64,000 bases of DNA from Chitinophaga eiseniae (GCF_900167135.1 NZ_FUWZ01000005.1:71003-135002); one strand, 5' to 3'. Counted from the first letter of the stretch, positions 50,955 to 60,929 are shown. A program made the numbers and translations. Notes: a model not told the origin generated them from the sequence alone.

Positions 50955-53900
50955 ATGAGCGTGTATAAAAGTGTGTCCATTGCCAGTTTAGGCGCAGCTT
51001 TATTGCTGAGTATCCTAATGTTCAGCGGGTATTCGGTATCCGCGCAGCTGCCCGGTGGTCCTTCTCTTTCTGCTGCAACGCCGGTAGCCTTGCCTTCTGC
51101 TTATACTGTACCGGTTATTAACTATGTCCGTACCTGGGAGCCGTCTGTTCCCATGACAGATCCGGCTGCGGTAATGGCTAATGGCCAGGTGGCGGATGTA
51201 AAACAAACGACGCAATACTTCGATGGATTGGGACGGCTGCTGCAAACGGTGGCTAAGGGCATGAGTGATAGCGGGAAAGATATTGTAAGCCCTGTGGTGT
51301 ATGATGCCTTCGGCCGGGAGCAGTATAAATACCTGCCTTATAGGGATATGGCGAGTGACGGTAAGTTCAAAACATCTCCTTTTAGCGTTCAACAGCAGTT
51401 TTACCAGAGTTCCGGTAATTATCCCGGCGAGAAGATATTTTATAGCCAGACAGCGTTTGAAGCTTCACCTTTAAACAGGGTATTGAAGACCTATGCTCCT
51501 GGCAATAGTTGGGCTACACGCCCGGTGAGCCAACAATACCTGGTGAATACCGCACAGGACTCTGTGCGTATCTGGAACGTGGCGGTAACCGGGTTACCGG
51601 TGAGCCCGGGTATCTATGCAGCAGGACAGTTGCTTAAAAACGTTGTCATAGATGAAGACGGCGGACAGGTGGTGGAGTATAAAGATAAATCCGGACAGGT
51701 GGTGCTCAAAAAAGTACGGCTGTTGCCCACAGCCAATGCTGCGCACATGGGATGGTTATGTACTTACTACGTTTATGATGATCTGAATAACCTTCGTTTT
51801 GTGATCCCTCCACTGGGGGTGGAGAAGATCACCAGTAGCTGGAATGTGGCTACCGTTGCCAATGGTCTGTGTTTTCAGTATACCTATGATGGCAGGAATA
51901 GGATGATCACTAAAAAAGTGCCTGGCGCCGGTGCGGTGGAAATGGTGTATGATGTACGCGACCGGCTGGCATTTGCCAGGGATTCTAATCAGCGTGCGCA
52001 AAATCAATGGCTTGCAACTTTTTATGATCAGCTGAACCGGCCTGTAGAAACGGCGCTGTACAGCAGGAATATATCCAGAGAGGCGCTGCAGACGCAACTG
52101 AACGGGGCTGTCAATAATAGTGGCACCAGCAGCTATACTTTTCCAGGTACCGCCGATTTGGTGGTGGCTTCCCATGAGGCCGCGCGCAATTTATATCAGG
52201 CAACGAACTCTGTAACGCTGGAGGGTGGTTTTGATACCGGTGCCAGTACCGACGTAGATGTTAATATTAATCCATCGCTGACCGGCGGAAGGACGGACAT
52301 CCCGGTGAGTAATCCACTGCCGGATATCTTTAGCAGCGGTACGCTGACACCACTGACATTTACTTTTTATGACAATTATAATTTCACCGGTGCACAGGCA
52401 GCTGACAGCCGGTATTACAGTAAACCGACTACCGGTGGAAATCCGAATGCAGAGCCGGTGACTGTCGGTACTCTGACTAAGGGGCTCGTGACAGGTGCGC
52501 GTGTTCGTATCCTTGGAACGGATACCTGGCTGACTACGACCTCCCGCTATGATGATAAAGGCAGGGTGACCCAGGTAACAGCCGACAATGCGGCAGGCGG
52601 TACCGAGGTAATCACCACTCGCTATGATTTCAACGGCAAAGTAGTAAGCACTTATCATGTACATAAAAATACCCGGAGCGGTGTAACGCCGCAGACGACA
52701 GTATTGACGGCGATGCTGTATGACGCGAGAGGACGTCTGAAAGAGGTGACCAAACAACTGAATGATACTTCCGCTGTGCGGACTATAGCCCGTAATTCTT
52801 ATGATCAGATCGGGCAGCTGGTGACAAAAGAACTGGGCATTGTAGGGAGTGGAACTCCGTTGGAGAAACAAACCTACGATTATAACCTCCGCGGCTGGCT
52901 GCGCAGCATCAGCAAAGACTACCTGAAAAATGGCTCCGGTGGTGCGCATTTCGGGCAGGAGTTGAATTACGATTATGGGTTTACCAGTCAGTCGTTCAAT
53001 GGTAATATCGCCGGTATCCGTTGGAAGGGTTGGAATGATACCACTCAACGAGCCTACGGATTTACCTACGACCCCGTAAACCGACTGAAAGGCGCTGCTT
53101 TCTCTCAGATCAGTGCCGGTAACTGGCAGAATACGCAGGTGGATTTTACTGCCAGTAATATTGCTTATGATGCCAATGGTAACCTACTGAGCATGAACCA
53201 CCGCGGCCAGCTCAACAATGCACCCGCTGACGTGGATAAGCTGGCTTATCGTTACAATGAGAACAGTAATCAGCTGAAATCCGTGTATGATGCCGTGCAG
53301 GTGAATACAGGTCTGGGTGATTTTACCAACAGCCAGGCGGATGGTGTTGATTACAATTATGACGGCGGCGGTAACCTGATCAAAGACGAGAACAAGCAGA
53401 TTGCCTCCATTACTTATAACCACCTCAACTTACCGGAGTTGATTACTGTTACCGGCAAAGGAAATATCCGGTTTATATATGACGCTGCCGGTAATAAGGT
53501 CCGTAAAACCGTCACTGATAATACAGGTAGCACCTCCAAAGTGAACACTACAGACTATTTGGGAGGTTTTGTTTATGAAGATGACAGTCTTCGTTTTGTG
53601 GGGCATGAAGAAGGGCGGATCAGACCTGTTTACCAAACTGGTCAACCGCTTGCTTTTGCTTATGATTACTTCGTGAAAGACCACCTTGGCAATACCCGGC
53701 TGGTGCTGACTGACCAGACGAATTTTTCCATGTATGCCGCTACGATGGAGACGCCTAACGCAGCAACGGAGAACCTGTTGTTCAGTAATATTGACAACAC
53801 CCGTAGTAATAAGCCAGTGGGTTACCCGGCAGATGAAAGTGCTGGTAATAACGAATCTGTGGCTAAACTAACGGCAACAGGCACCGGTAAGAAGATTGGA

Positions 53901-55382
53901 CCGTCGCTGGTGTTACGGGTAATGGCGGGTGATACCGTCCAGCTGAGCAGTAAGGCGTTTTACAAATCCAATGGTCCGGTTGATAAAAGCAGTCCGGTTG
54001 TACCGGCAGAGAACATGCTGGCAGATCTGGTCGCTGCCTTCGGAGGCGCTGCTACTACTGACGCTACGCATGGTAACGCAGCGCCTGTAGGTAATACGCC
54101 ATTTAATGCTAATTTCTACAATAATGACTATCGCCAGCTGAAGGAAAAAAATCCGGACCAGCAACCGAATAAGCCCAAAGCCTACCTGAACTACGTATTG
54201 TTCGACGATCAATTTAAGATGGTAGAGGACAATAGTGGCGTAAAGCAGGTAAAAGCCGAACCAGACCAGCTGCAGACCCTTTCTCAGGATAAGATGGTTA
54301 TTAAAAAGAGCGGATTTTTGTATGTTTATACCAGCAATGAAAGTACGCAAGAGGTGTTCTTTGATAATCTGACGGTGGCACATAGTGGCGGACCGGTGGT
54401 GGAAGAGACGCATTATTATCCGTTTGGGTTGACGATGGCGGGGATATCCTCGAACGCATTGGCCGGTAGTAAGTATCAGGAGAATAGGCTGAAGTATAAT
54501 GGAAAAGAGTTGCAGCGTAAAGAGTTTGGGGATGGAAGTGGGCTAGAATTGTATGATTTTTCTGCAAGGAATTATGATCCGCAAATAGGAAGATGGCATT
54601 CTCTGGATCCTATGGCAGATAAGTATCTGGACATGACGCCTTACAATTACGTGGCGAATAATCCAATCAAGTATCTCGATCCTGATGGAAAAGTAATTAG
54701 AGATAAAGATGGTAACATCGTTATTACAACCACGGGGAAACAAATTAATGCGCCTTTAATGGTTATCGGTTCGACAAAAAATACTGATGGGACTATAACA
54801 CAATCGGCGATTGATAGGACATACGAAATAGTTACCATGTTTGCCGATAATGGAACTCCCATACAAGCTATGCGATTAGTTTCGGCGTCACAGGTAGATA
54901 TTGTCTATGATTCGAAAGGGCGTATAATGAGTTCGACAAATTCTTCAGTAGACAATAATAATTTTGATTGTACTGCCGATTGCCACGGGTATACATTTGC
55001 TGAGAATAAACTATGGATTGATAATGATCAAGTTAATAAGATTTTAGAGAATGATAATCAATTAGAATGTGGAGTTCCTGAAGACTTAGCGGATATCGTG
55101 GTTTTTAAGAGTCTAAATGAAGTCGTGCATTCAGGGAGAAGGAACAAAGATGGAACATACAACAACAATGCAGGGATTCTAACTACCGAATATAATGTGA
55201 CATTGGATCAAGCTTCCCGAGGATTAACAGATGTGAGCGATAAAAATAATACTGAGTTTGTAAGAAGAAGAGGTGCTGAAAAAATGCTTGATACTAAATT
55301 TGGATCTGTAAGTAAGACGGGCATACGTACGATCTCTGATCCCGAGGAAATAAAAAAATTCCTAAAACAACTAACAAATTAA
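50955..55382 (+). CDS. Exported DUF6443/RHS-repeat protein with variable C-terminal domain
   Basis: A 1475-aa protein. Signal peptide, then a DUF6443-like segment ([11 protein letters not shown] ... [12 protein letters not shown]), then many YD repeats (residues ~350-950). The RHS-associated core ([20 protein letters not shown], ~1205-1225) ends at [11 protein letters not shown]. From residue ~1242 (base 54678) sequence and base composition change: the 234-residue tip is AT-rich and contains [11 protein letters not shown] (Cys1339, Cys1343) and, ~50 residues on, [15 protein letters not shown] (His1392). A DCxG...H pattern resembles NlpC/P60 and CHAP papain-fold peptidases or amidases; that assignment is inferred. 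The core-to-tip break is typical of polymorphic toxins. Confidence 0.85.
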   Translation: MSVYKSVSIASLGAALLLSILMFSGYSVSAQLPGGPSLSAATPVALPSAYTVPVINYVRTWEPSVPMTDPAAVMANGQVADVKQTTQYFDGLGRLLQTVAKGMSDSGKDIVSPVVYDAFGREQYKYLPYRDMASDGKFKTSPFSVQQQFYQSSGNYPGEKIFYSQTAFEASPLNRVLKTYAPGNSWATRPVSQQYLVNTAQDSVRIWNVAVTGLPVSPGIYAAGQLLKNVVIDEDGGQVVEYKDKSGQVVLKKVRLLPTANAAHMGWLCTYYVYDDLNNLRFVIPPLGVEKITSSWNVATVANGLCFQYTYDGRNRMITKKVPGAGAVEMVYDVRDRLAFARDSNQRAQNQWLATFYDQLNRPVETALYSRNISREALQTQLNGAVNNSGTSSYTFPGTADLVVASHEAARNLYQATNSVTLEGGFDTGASTDVDVNINPSLTGGRTDIPVSNPLPDIFSSGTLTPLTFTFYDNYNFTGAQAADSRYYSKPTTGGNPNAEPVTVGTLTKGLVTGARVRILGTDTWLTTTSRYDDKGRVTQVTADNAAGGTEVITTRYDFNGKVVSTYHVHKNTRSGVTPQTTVLTAMLYDARGRLKEVTKQLNDTSAVRTIARNSYDQIGQLVTKELGIVGSGTPLEKQTYDYNLRGWLRSISKDYLKNGSGGAHFGQELNYDYGFTSQSFNGNIAGIRWKGWNDTTQRAYGFTYDPVNRLKGAAFSQISAGNWQNTQVDFTASNIAYDANGNLLSMNHRGQLNNAPADVDKLAYRYNENSNQLKSVYDAVQVNTGLGDFTNSQADGVDYNYDGGGNLIKDENKQIASITYNHLNLPELITVTGKGNIRFIYDAAGNKVRKTVTDNTGSTSKVNTTDYLGGFVYEDDSLRFVGHEEGRIRPVYQTGQPLAFAYDYFVKDHLGNTRLVLTDQTNFSMYAATMETPNAATENLLFSNIDNTRSNKPVGYPADESAGNNESVAKLTATGTGKKIGPSLVLRVMAGDTVQLSSKAFYKSNGPVDKSSPVVPAENMLADLVAAFGGAATTDATHGNAAPVGNTPFNANFYNNDYRQLKEKNPDQQPNKPKAYLNYVLFDDQFKMVEDNSGVKQVKAEPDQLQTLSQDKMVIKKSGFLYVYTSNESTQEVFFDNLTVAHSGGPVVEETHYYPFGLTMAGISSNALAGSKYQENRLKYNGKELQRKEFGDGSGLELYDFSARNYDPQIGRWHSLDPMADKYLDMTPYNYVANNPIKYLDPDGKVIRDKDGNIVITTTGKQINAPLMVIGSTKNTDGTITQSAIDRTYEIVTMFADNGTPIQAMRLVSASQVDIVYDSKGRIMSSTNSSVDNNNFDCTADCHGYTFAENKLWIDNDQVNKILENDNQLECGVPEDLADIVVFKSLNEVVHSGRRNKDGTYNNNAGILTTEYNVTLDQASRGLTDVSDKNNTEFVRRRGAEKMLDTKFGSVSKTGIRTISDPEEIKKFLKQLTN

Positions 55383-55385
55383 AAA

Positions 55386-55967
55386 ATGAAAATTATCCTG
55401 TCTGCTTTTATTGTCATACTAAATTATAGTAGTGCTGTATCTCAGACTATTTTTAAAGTTGTTGAAGCTGAGCGTAACTCTTTTACTGGTGCTAATTTAT
55501 CAGATAATATGAGTCGTAAATACTATAGAATAGTATTGGTCGACGATAGCCTTAGTCAAAATTTTTTATATCCACTTGTGATCAAAAAGCATAACATTGA
55601 TACAGTTGAGGCAATAAGAGAATTATTACTGCTGAGAGGAGATACGAGAATGTGTTCCCTCCCAATTATGGGTTATAATCCTTTGAAGTCGCAAATTTAT
55701 ATTGGTACGAATAAAAACTATTCTGTACAAGTTGAAGCACTTTTTATAATCAATCAATTGATATTTGAGAATCCGTTTTATTATTCATCATATCCCGTTT
55801 TAGTTGATAAAGTTGATGGTTCGAGCGCCTCGATATCAGGCACTGTGATAGATAAGGCATTTGAAGCATATTGCAGTTGGTATAAGAAACTGAAAAGGAT
55901 AGGAATTAGGCAAATTAAATATAAAAAAATTATGCCACTTGATAGTGCTGCCGTTAGATGGTACTAA
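55386..55967 (+). CDS. Small secreted protein, candidate immunity partner of the Rhs tip
   Basis: A 193-aa protein starting three bases after the Rhs stop, AT-rich like the Rhs tip. It has a signal peptide (MKIILSAFIVILNYSSAVSQ) and no recognised domain; the mature part is alpha/beta with ELLLLRGDTRMCSLP. Position and composition suggest an immunity protein, and export would place it where a cell-wall-directed toxin acts. No homology supports this; it could be an unrelated orphan. Confidence 0.55.
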   Translation: MKIILSAFIVILNYSSAVSQTIFKVVEAERNSFTGANLSDNMSRKYYRIVLVDDSLSQNFLYPLVIKKHNIDTVEAIRELLLLRGDTRMCSLPIMGYNPLKSQIYIGTNKNYSVQVEALFIINQLIFENPFYYSSYPVLVDKVDGSSASISGTVIDKAFEAYCSWYKKLKRIGIRQIKYKKIMPLDSAAVRWY

Positions 55968-56032
55968 TTTATCATGGATAAATGGCGGCATATGGTTGTC
56001 GTTGGATTGAATGGTTTTTAATGGTTGGAGAA

Positions 56033-56407
56033 ATGAAAAAAAATATGATTAAAGAAACCGACTGCTTTTTGGATTGTTTGGTTGAATTCGGTGATGGCTT
56101 ATCATAATGTTCGATGACGGTTTTTACCGCAGATCCAGAATCGGTGTTAGGGTTAACAGAAAGAACGATCTTGATGTTTTTTAATGGTGATACCAAAGAT
56201 TACTATATCATTATCATACTAACTACCCGTGTATATATTATTTCAGCCAACGTTTTGGCATTGGGGCGTTTTTGCAAAGATAATATTCCGGTATTGATAA
56301 GCTATCATGAGTCGTATGCTTGGGATGATACTTTGAAGATTTTCAAAAGAATAGACCACGTAAGAATTGCCTTCAAAAAAGTATTTCATCAAAATAGATC
56401 CTGGTAA
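56033..56407 (+). pseudogene. Probable broken small gene with in-frame stop
   Basis: An ORF starts at ATG 56033 (MKKNMIKETDCFLDCLVEFGDGLS) and stops at TAA 56105. The same frame then stays open to 56407 and encodes a plausible soluble domain (YYIIIILTTRVYIISANVLALG ... YESYAWDDTLKIF-like). One nonsense codon separates the two halves, so this looks like a disrupted gene of about 124 codons. An independent 97-codon ORF from the ATG at 56114 cannot be excluded. Unknown family. Confidence 0.4.
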
Positions 56408-56535
56408 AGCCGGGATGATCTTTATTGGTTGTTCAAACAAATAATGTAATAGGGCGCTTTCTGGTTATGCACGACCGCAAGTTTAAGATAGTTGTGAACG
56501 ATCTAAAACTACTGTAAAAAGAAATGTCCCAGTTG

Positions 56536-56694
56536 ATGAATAAAGTGGTCTTTCTGTTATCACTCCTTTGCTTTGTAGGTAGTTGCAGGTATAATGCAAG
56601 AATTGTTAATCCTGATGACGTCACTGGTATTCTTGTTTTAATTGAAATCCGCCATAGGGCAGACAGTGTTGGCAACAGAATAGATGTACTATGA
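56536..56694 (+). CDS. Very small lipoprotein, possibly truncated
   Basis: A 52-aa ORF with a lipoprotein signal (VVFLLSLLCFVGSCRY). It ends after VGNRIDVL with a TGA overlapping the ATG of the next lipoprotein gene (ATGA). Its mature part is too short for a domain and reads like the beginning of a longer lipoprotein, so it may be a remnant. An alternative ATG lies four codons upstream. Confidence 0.4.
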   Translation: MNKVVFLLSLLCFVGSCRYNARIVNPDDVTGILVLIEIRHRADSVGNRIDVL

Positions 56695-57226
56695 AACTAC
56701 AAGTTTTTGGTTGGGCTTTACTACTTCTGATTAGCTGTCATGAAAAGCCTCGTGACAATGCCTGGGTGTTATACAATGAGAATCCTGCTTTTATTATTAA
56801 ATGTGCGGTACCCCAGGGTCGGATCGATTATAAAGATATGCCATCCTTCCCGAAAGGGGAGCTACTCTATGTGACATATAAGGGGGCACCGGATACTTCT
56901 TCCTGGATGACTTTATCTGTGCATGAAATTAAATTGGAAGACAGACAGGAAGATTTTATGGAGTCTTTATTACAGTGGCAACAGAAGTCAGAGGCAGATG
57001 GTGATAGCACATTTACCCTTGTGCAGAAAAAATAGGAAAAACATCTTCGGGAAAGAGTATTGGTTTTTTGGATTACTTAATTGGGTCTCTTAGTGATCTG
57101 AGATATTGCCGAATGATTGTTTTTTATAATGCTTCAAAAGTGGGGGTTCTGCAAGTGACCCAGAAGAGAGAACTGGATAGTTTTTCAAAGATTGCAGAGC
57201 GGATTACAACGTCATTGGCCTATTGA
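56691..57226 (+). pseudogene. Frameshifted lipoprotein gene
   Basis: From ATG 56691 the frame encodes a lipoprotein (ALLLLISCHEKP lipobox) and stops at TAG 57033, directly after a run of six A (57027-57032). Adding one base to that run opens a continuous frame of about 63 further codons (KKIGKTSSGKSIGFLDYLIG ... ITTSLAY), ending at TGA 57224. The restored protein would be about 178 aa, and the reopened segment reads as a natural C-terminal domain. Real mutation, sequencing error or slippage cannot be separated here. Family unknown. Confidence 0.5.
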
Positions 57227-57357
57227 ATTGATTGGATATAGAGCAGTTGAAGTTGAACCCGAGACACTAACTAATTAGAGGAGAATAGAGGAATATTCCG
57301 AGTATTGGATTAGGTTTAATTTCAGGACAAAAGGCACAAAGTATAAATTTACTCCTC

Positions 57358-57642
57358 ATGAAGGAAGTTGAACGAATTTTTATAGAAAAAGCAGTGGAAC
57401 GAGCCGGAATATTCCTTTATTCCAGAGAAATTGCCTTGGAGTTTGTAAAGGCGTGTGGAAATGAAAATATTCATTTGTTTGGGATAGATGGATTTTTTCT
57501 GAAGGATAATCGTATTCAACCCAGTATGACGGATAGCATAGATTTTTCGTCTTTATTTTTCGAAGGGGATATCTACCAAAAGGCGATTAATTTTTTGGAA
57601 GTAAGATCTGATAACATGTTTTTCGAAATAACGTGTGCGTAG
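57358..57642 (+). CDS. Small cytoplasmic protein, possible orphan immunity protein
   Basis: A 94-aa protein without signal: an amphipathic start (MKEVERIFIEKAVERAGIFL), then a LFGIDGFFLKDNRIQPSM core, then a helical end ending FFEITC. It has the size and look of single-domain immunity proteins found behind polymorphic toxins, but I cannot name the family with confidence. About 130 bases separate it from the preceding broken lipoprotein gene. Confidence 0.55.
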   Translation: MKEVERIFIEKAVERAGIFLYSREIALEFVKACGNENIHLFGIDGFFLKDNRIQPSMTDSIDFSSLFFEGDIYQKAINFLEVRSDNMFFEITCA

Positions 57643-57738
57643 ATAGACGCGATCGACAGGATCTCATATACAATAGAGTCCGTCATAAAAACAAGGTCAT
57701 CAGTCGTGCTGTTTACAGTACTAGCGATTTGCAAAAAA

Positions 57739-57775
57739 AAATAACCAGCACCTATTGGAAAGGTGCTGGTTATTT
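57739..57775. terminator. Bidirectional terminator
   Basis: A 15-bp stem (AAATAACCAGCACCT/AGGTGCTGGTTATTT) with a 7-nt loop has A-runs before it. It lies between the accessory cluster and the convergent TonB receptor gene. Confidence 0.88.
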
Positions 57776-57789
57776 CAAAAATCCTTCTT

Positions 57790-60165
57790 TTAAAACCCTA
57801 CATTCACTCCCACAAAGAAATTAAACCCTGCCATCGGATAGTAGTAACTATCATACACGACCCTGTTCTGCTTCAGGTCATAGCTGCTGTAAGTGCTGCC
57901 GTTCGGTTCATACTTTGCATCGAAGATGTTGTTGAGCAGCAGCTGCACGCCCAGCTCGCGGAATAACGGTTGCGGCACTACGTAATTAAACCGCAGGTTG
58001 TTCACATAATAGGGGTCGAGGCTGCCGGCTTTGCTGGAGGTGTTGTCCATGTACTGCCGGCTGACGTATTTGCCGATCAGGTCTACGGTTAGTCCTTTCA
58101 GCGGACGGGCCGTCAGGGTGTAGCCGCCGACGAAAGCGGGGGAGAAGGAGATATCTGTTTTATGATAGGTTTGGGTATGTTCTACGTAGTTGCTGTCGTA
58201 GGAGATGGCGCTGTAGTTCAGCACTTTATTCTGGCTCAGTGCGGCGGATGCTGCCACGGAGAAGATATTGCCCAGTTTCACGTTGCCACTTACCTCTACG
58301 CCCATACGGTAACTTTTCGGGATGTTGGTGCGTACATAGGCGCCTACGTCGGTGAGCTGGCCGGTTTGCACCAGCTGGTTTTTGTAGTTCATGTAGTACA
58401 CGTTGGCCTGCAGGGAGGCGATGTTGTTGCTCCAGGAGTAACCGGCTTCCACGTCGCGGAGCATTTCCGGTTTGGGTTCGGCTACGCCGTAGTTGGATTC
58501 GAAGTCCACGCGGTTAGGCTCTTTGTTGGCGAGGGCGATGGAGGCGAACACGCGGCTGGCGGGATTGAGATAATAAGTCACGCCGGCTTTCGGATTGAAG
58601 AAATTGTACTTCACGTGCGGCATGTAGGCGGGAGCGGCTTCGAAGCCGTCCATGTTGTAGGCGATGTTGCGGTATTGTAGTTCGCCGAAGAGGCGCAGGG
58701 CTTCGGTGATTTTATATTCTCCTTTCCAGTAAATATTGAAATCGTTTTTATCGGCGGGGTAGCGGTAGTATTCGTGGTCTTTGTCGATACCGGCTTTAGC
58801 CCAGATCACTTTGCCGTAGTGGTCGCCGGTGTAGCGGTTCCAGCCGCCGCCGAGGCTCCAGTTGAATTTTTCGCCGGTGCGGTTGACGGAGAACACGCTG
58901 CCGTAGAAGTAGTTGTCGAGCCACAGTTGTTGCACGAGGTCGGTGGTATCGATGATCGTGCCGTTGTGGTTGTATGGAGGCAGACCATAATCTTTGAGGG
59001 CCTTATTGGCTTTGTAGTTTTCGTAGTAGCCGCGGCCGCGGGTGAGGTGGAGGGCTACGTTGAAGTTAAGGCTGGAATTGATTTCCTGATTGAGGAACAG
59101 CTGGTAATGGTCCTGCTGGTAGTTATCTGTTTCGTTATCGTAGGGGGTGCCGGGTTTTTTGGTGCCGGCGGAGTTATAGGTGCGGTTTGTTTTAAGCATG
59201 GCTTCGGGCACGCCGTTCCAGGCCTGGTAGGTTTTTTCTTTACCGGAAAAAACGTTGAGGCGGACGGCTGTTTTCCGGGAGATGTAGGCGGCGGAGGTGT
59301 AGAAGGAGCGCAGGTCGGAGGTGGCGCGGTCTATATATCCGTCGGAGCTGATTTTAGACAGGCGTGCGTCGATGGTGAAGTGGTCGTTGATGAGGCCGGA
59401 ACCGGCTTTGACGGTGTTTTTCCAGCTGTTGAACGAGCCGTAGCTGCTGCTGATTTCGCCATAGGCTTTCTCGCGGTATTCGTTGGTGCTGAGGTTGAGC
59501 GTGGCGCCGAAAGCGGCGGCGCCGTTGGTGGAGGTGCCTACGCCGCGTTGCAGTTCGATGCTGCTGACGGAGGAGGCGAAGTCGGGCATGTTCACGAAGA
59601 AGGTGCCTTGTGATTCCGCGTCGTTGATGGGGATACCGTTGACCGTCACGTTGATGCGGGTGATATCGGAGCCGCGCACGCGCATGCCGGTGTAACCGAT
59701 GCCGGTTCCGGCGTCGGAGCTGGTGACTACGCCGGGCTGCTGATCCAGCAGCTGGGGCAGGTCCTGACCGAGGTTGCCTTTTTTGATGTCGGCGGCGGTG
59801 AGGGTGCTGTTGACGAACGGCGCATTTTTACCGGCGCGGAGACTGGTGATCTCTACGGGTTTTACGAGCAGACCGGTTTCTTCGAGGCTAATGTCGGCCA
59901 CCTGTGCGCCGTTGCCGGCCTGTATGGTGATGGTGTATGATTTGTACCCGATATAGCTGGCCAGCAGCGTATAATGTCCTTTTTTAGGGAGATGGATGGC
60001 ATAGTGCCCCTGCCTGTCTGTTAAGGCGCCGGTTTGATTCACAGAGATGGTAACGCCTTCCAGTGGCTTACCGTTGGTTTTACTGGTAACGGTACCAGTA
60101 ACAAGGGATTGTGCATGTAAAGTGCCTGCTATAGACAGCAGCACCAGCAACATCAGCTGTTTCAT
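57790..60165 (-). CDS. TonB-dependent outer-membrane receptor, probable thiamin uptake
   Basis: A 791-aa protein: signal peptide (MKQLMLLVLLSIAGTLHA), a carboxypeptidase-regulatory-like beta domain (~20-100, LVTGTVTSKTNGKPLEGVTI), a plug (~110-240, with QDLPQLLDQQPGV and GMRVRGSDITRINVTVNGIP) and a beta-barrel ending in a terminal Phe (FFVGVNVGF). The leader holds a TPP riboswitch, so the cargo is most likely thiamin or a precursor, as for the OMR1 receptors of the Bacteroidota. Cargo is inferred from regulation only. Confidence 0.93.
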   Translation of the reverse strand: MKQLMLLVLLSIAGTLHAQSLVTGTVTSKTNGKPLEGVTISVNQTGALTDRQGHYAIHLPKKGHYTLLASYIGYKSYTITIQAGNGAQVADISLEETGLLVKPVEITSLRAGKNAPFVNSTLTAADIKKGNLGQDLPQLLDQQPGVVTSSDAGTGIGYTGMRVRGSDITRINVTVNGIPINDAESQGTFFVNMPDFASSVSSIELQRGVGTSTNGAAAFGATLNLSTNEYREKAYGEISSSYGSFNSWKNTVKAGSGLINDHFTIDARLSKISSDGYIDRATSDLRSFYTSAAYISRKTAVRLNVFSGKEKTYQAWNGVPEAMLKTNRTYNSAGTKKPGTPYDNETDNYQQDHYQLFLNQEINSSLNFNVALHLTRGRGYYENYKANKALKDYGLPPYNHNGTIIDTTDLVQQLWLDNYFYGSVFSVNRTGEKFNWSLGGGWNRYTGDHYGKVIWAKAGIDKDHEYYRYPADKNDFNIYWKGEYKITEALRLFGELQYRNIAYNMDGFEAAPAYMPHVKYNFFNPKAGVTYYLNPASRVFASIALANKEPNRVDFESNYGVAEPKPEMLRDVEAGYSWSNNIASLQANVYYMNYKNQLVQTGQLTDVGAYVRTNIPKSYRMGVEVSGNVKLGNIFSVAASAALSQNKVLNYSAISYDSNYVEHTQTYHKTDISFSPAFVGGYTLTARPLKGLTVDLIGKYVSRQYMDNTSSKAGSLDPYYVNNLRFNYVVPQPLFRELGVQLLLNNIFDAKYEPNGSTYSSYDLKQNRVVYDSYYYPMAGFNFFVGVNVGF

Positions 60166-60191
60166 TTCTAGTATGTCTGTTTTCTTTTTTT

Positions 60192-60268
60192 CAAATTCCT
60201 AACCAGCATTACCTGGTCCAGGTTCTGTGGGTGTGATCTCAGCCTGAAAAGTAAGGCACCCCATACAT
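60192..60268 (-). ncRNA. TPP (THI-box) riboswitch
   Basis: On the minus strand the conserved THI core reads GGGGTGCC, CAGGCTGAGAT, ACCC, GAACCTG and GGTAATGCTGGTTAGG, in the correct order and spacing. It lies about 30 bases before the receptor start without a T-run, so control is probably of translation initiation. A further small hairpin (GCAGGGA/TCCCTGC) lies just upstream at 60270-60293. Confidence 0.92.
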
Positions 60269-60329
60269 GGCAGGGGAACAAGTAAGTCCCTGCGAAGGCA
60301 CGAAGGTAGCATAAAAAAACATCTTTCGC

Positions 60330-60450
60330 CTTTTTGCTTTCTTAGCGGACCTGGCGTGAAACAATAAACAAAAGGCCCTTTACCGCTTTGCTCTCTTATA
60401 ATCCTTTGCGTGATAATTCTCTGCGTGATAATTCTTTGCGTGAAACAAAA
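60330..60450. repeat. Degenerate CTTTGCG repeat block
   Basis: Between the divergent TonB receptor and ssb. TTTGCGTGATAATTC repeats in tandem (60405-60419, 60420-60434 with one change, then a partial copy to about 60443). Further degenerate CTTTGC/CTTTAC units lie upstream. CTTTGCG is the complement of the CGCAAAG motif. No other feature is visible in this 350-base gap apart from the riboswitch. Confidence 0.55.
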
Positions 60451-60521
60451 AAATCCTTAATTTCCTTTTATACTTCTCTCAATCATCTTGTATTCATTTT
60501 TAACCATTAAATCTTTATGAG

Positions 60522-60929
60522 ATGATTAAACTACAGTTTATCGGCTACCTGGGCCGGGACGTTGTCAGGAAAGAAGTGAACGGCAATGTGGTGCTTAATT
60601 TTCCGGTGGCCGTTAATGAGCGTTTCCGCAACCGCGAAGGGGTGCTGGAAGAACGTACCACCTGGGTGGACTGCTCTTTATGGAACCGGGAGATGATGGC
60701 AGCCCATCTGCATCAGGGTACGCTGGTATATGTAGAAGGCGGCCCCAGGGTAGAAGGGTATATTACCCGGACGGACCAGCCCGCCGCGGCCGTCAGGCTC
60801 CGGGTGTACCACATGCAGTTGCTCAGCCGTAAGGATGAGGAAAGACGCCGCCCTGCCCCTGTAGAGGTCCCGGCCGTTCCGGAACAGGAACTGGTGGAAG
60901 AACAACCCGCCGATGATCTGCCCTTCTAA
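60522..60929 (+). CDS. ssb: Single-stranded DNA-binding protein
   Basis: A 135-aa OB-fold SSB: MIKLQFIGYLGRDVVRKEVNGNVVLNFPVAVNERF at the start, TTWVDCSLWNREM in the middle and a C-terminal acidic tip ending DDLPF, the protein-interaction motif of bacterial SSBs. Short for a housekeeping SSB (often 150-180 aa), as in accessory copies, so the main ssb may lie elsewhere. Ends at a clear terminator. Confidence 0.93.
   Translation: MIKLQFIGYLGRDVVRKEVNGNVVLNFPVAVNERFRNREGVLEERTTWVDCSLWNREMMAAHLHQGTLVYVEGGPRVEGYITRTDQPAAAVRLRVYHMQLLSRKDEERRRPAPVEVPAVPEQELVEEQPADDLPF

Noticed and set aside
47721-55382. T6SS effector assignment for the Rhs-like proteins
   Set aside because: Both have Sec signal peptides and no PAAR, VgrG or Hcp gene is near.
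57633-57824. 63-codon ORF after the immunity-like gene
   Set aside because: It runs through the bidirectional terminator and has no protein-like features.
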